DNA of 64,000 nt. Source: Gloeophyllum trabeum ATCC 11539 (Eukaryota; Basidiomycota; Agaricomycetes; Gloeophyllales; Gloeophyllaceae). The DNA is taken from assembly GCF_000344685.1 (NCBI RefSeq), contig NW_006920413.1, positions 1,801,717 through 1,865,716 on the forward strand, written 5' to 3'. Under the pieces are notes generated by a model. It was not told the origin of the DNA, did not search any database, and saw only the letters and a list, made by a program, of their open reading frames with translations. The stretch's first letter is position 1. Each line of letters opens with the position of its first letter. Shown piece by piece: positions 62,683 through 64,000 of the stretch. Position numbers and translations under genes: made by a program.

Positions 62683-64000
62683 TCATAGCAGATCTACAAC
62701 ACCCCTCCTCGGTGAAATGACGCCGACGACTTTGCTACTGAAATCAAGCAGATCGCCTCCCGTAGTGGCCACCAGATCGCTCAGAGCGGGAGGAACGGAC
62801 AGTCCAAGCAACTCTTCCACGTTCACAGACGCCAGAGAGAGCGCCTCCGACTTTGAAAGCTCGATGTGGGACTCGAGCGCAGCCTATGGTTTGCATAGAT
62901 ACGTCAATATCTGTTCCTTATATACCGTGACTTGACTTACCCATGCAGCGTCGAATCGGATGTTGCGAGCAGCCCAGTTCTCGTGGGTACCGATCCCCAC
63001 CGTCACGTTATGTGCCAGCAGCAATGACACAGAGCTATCTCGAGTCAACGGGGGACCCGGCAAGCTAAAGGATACATCCCGTCACTAGCATTCCCACAGA
63101 CGATAATGACCGCCACCTACACTCTACGCTCCTCCCAGACACCTGGGTAGGGACGAGGAGGGGTTAGGAGCACTCCCACGCCGTTTTCGCCTATTTCTTT
63201 TGCGAGTAGATGGGCCTCCGTGGCTCCCGCAAAGGTCAGCTTGATGCTATGGCCCATCTCCGCTTCGACTTCGCGCTTGAGGCGAATCAGAGTAGCCATG
63301 ACGTCTGCGTTCTGGACGGTGACGACAAGAGTAGTCTTGCCCTGCACAAAGCCTCAGTTGGAATAGACTTGTGATTGGAAAAAAATATATCCGACCTCTC
63401 TAACTCGCTCGAACCAACGCCCCAAATCGCCCTTCCCCTCGCTGCCGAGCAGCCTTCTCAGAGCCGCAACCTGGGTGCTCACGCTCGGGATGGCCCCTCC
63501 ATGTCCGACCGAGACATGCAGAGCGGCGACGTCTTGCACTACCGCGCCCTTCTCGAGCTTGTGTGCGGCACCAGTCGAGAACGCGACGCTAAGTCCTGAG
63601 AGGAAACCGAGAGGTTTAGGTGCCGATATGCCGGTGGTAACACCGGAGCGGTAAGCAATACTGGATATCAACCCACGACGTTAGTCGAGAAAGACTTGAA
63701 GATAGTAAAAGAACGTACAGTGCGTCCCGGGTAGCGTACTGCAGTCCGTCGACGGCCTGCATGACTGAATAATCCCCTCCGAGGACCTTGGGTAGCTCTC
63801 CCGAGAGCGGGTCGAGGGCATACCCATCCTGCGTCGACACCTCTCCCTGAATCTCCTGAAGAGCCAAGGGCGAGCCATACGCGGTCAACCCAGGAGAGAT
63901 CGCGCCCCCTGCGATACATCAACCCATAAGCTTGCATCCCACCCCTCATCTCGAGGAGATAGCTTACCCTTGAGATCGACGAGCTTCGCCTTTCCCGCAG
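62683..64000 (-). CDS. Amidohydrolase family protein (5' end outside window)
   Basis: The gene enters from the right edge and ends with TGA at plus-strand TCA 62683-62685. Read in coding order: KLVDLKG, PGLTAYGSPLALQEIQGE, GYALDPLSG, MQAVDGLQYATRDA, AYRSGVTTGISAPKPLGFLS, VAALHVSVGHGG, RVREGKTTLVVTVQNADV, LTFAGATEAHLLAKEIGE, GVGVLLTPPRPYPGVWEERR, and TVGIGTHENWAARNIRFDA. The C-terminus runs SLASVNVEELLGL to DLVATTGGDLLDF and VVGVISPRRGVVDLL. This is the imidazolonepropionase-like amidohydrolase fold of fungal proteins of unknown substrate. The N-terminal metal-binding HxH motif would lie beyond the window. Introns are short, as elsewhere. Confidence 0.87.

Noticed and set aside
1..64000. tRNA, rRNA or CRISPR features
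   Set aside because: I looked for B-box-like GGTTCGA sequences and cloverleaf arms and for regularly spaced repeats; none formed a convincing structure. The only regular short array is the tandem unit inside the hAT element.

Overview
This window is fungal nuclear DNA, almost certainly from an Agaricomycete (Basidiomycota, polypore-like). The reasons are dense genes split by many introns of about 40-70 nt, an A1 aspartic protease type and a four-helix membrane protein family common in mushroom-forming fungi, and the presence of Hda1, vigilin/Scp160, Dsc4-like and Pho85-type cyclin genes. Genes are monocistronic and no operon logic applies. Exon joins were worked out by hand from splice signals and protein continuity, so internal borders are good but not proven.

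Layout. 1-572 is an assembly gap. 573-992 is a small inverted-repeat element. 1320-11090 (+) is one very large DUF3712 membrane protein gene made of three tandem repeats. 14124-16685 (+) is a PDK1-type kinase. 16686-24155 is gene-poor and holds a well-defined hAT-type miniature transposon (20031-20396, 8-bp target duplication). 24156-27109 (+) is a Zn2Cys6 transcription factor. 27810-28870 (-) is a broken aspartic protease gene. 30029-30671 (+) is a small protein I do not recognise. 31140-33257 (-) is a Pho85-type cyclin. 33258-38250 is gene-poor. 38251-39740 (+) is a secreted SLT/GH23 lysozyme-like protein.

From 40 kb on the window is gene-dense and mostly housekeeping: protein phosphatase 5 (+), SR140/U2SURP splicing factor (-), vigilin/Scp160 (+), a chimeric Csf1-DUF3533 gene (-), an NDUFAF8-like twin CX9C protein (+), a Dsc4-like protein (-), a four-helix membrane protein (-), Hda1 deacetylase (+), and an amidohydrolase (-) running off the right edge. 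SR140/vigilin, chimera/NDUFAF8 and membrane protein/HDA1 are divergent pairs with short shared upstream regions. NDUFAF8/Dsc4 and HDA1/amidohydrolase are convergent.

The most striking observation is at 51374-55749. The N-terminal part of the bridge-like lipid transfer protein Csf1 (BLTP1 family) runs in frame, inside one uninterrupted exon, into most of a DUF3533 (Sng1-like) membrane protein. The rest of Csf1 and the start of DUF3533 are missing here. This is either a deletion-born fusion gene or a clean assembly misjoin.
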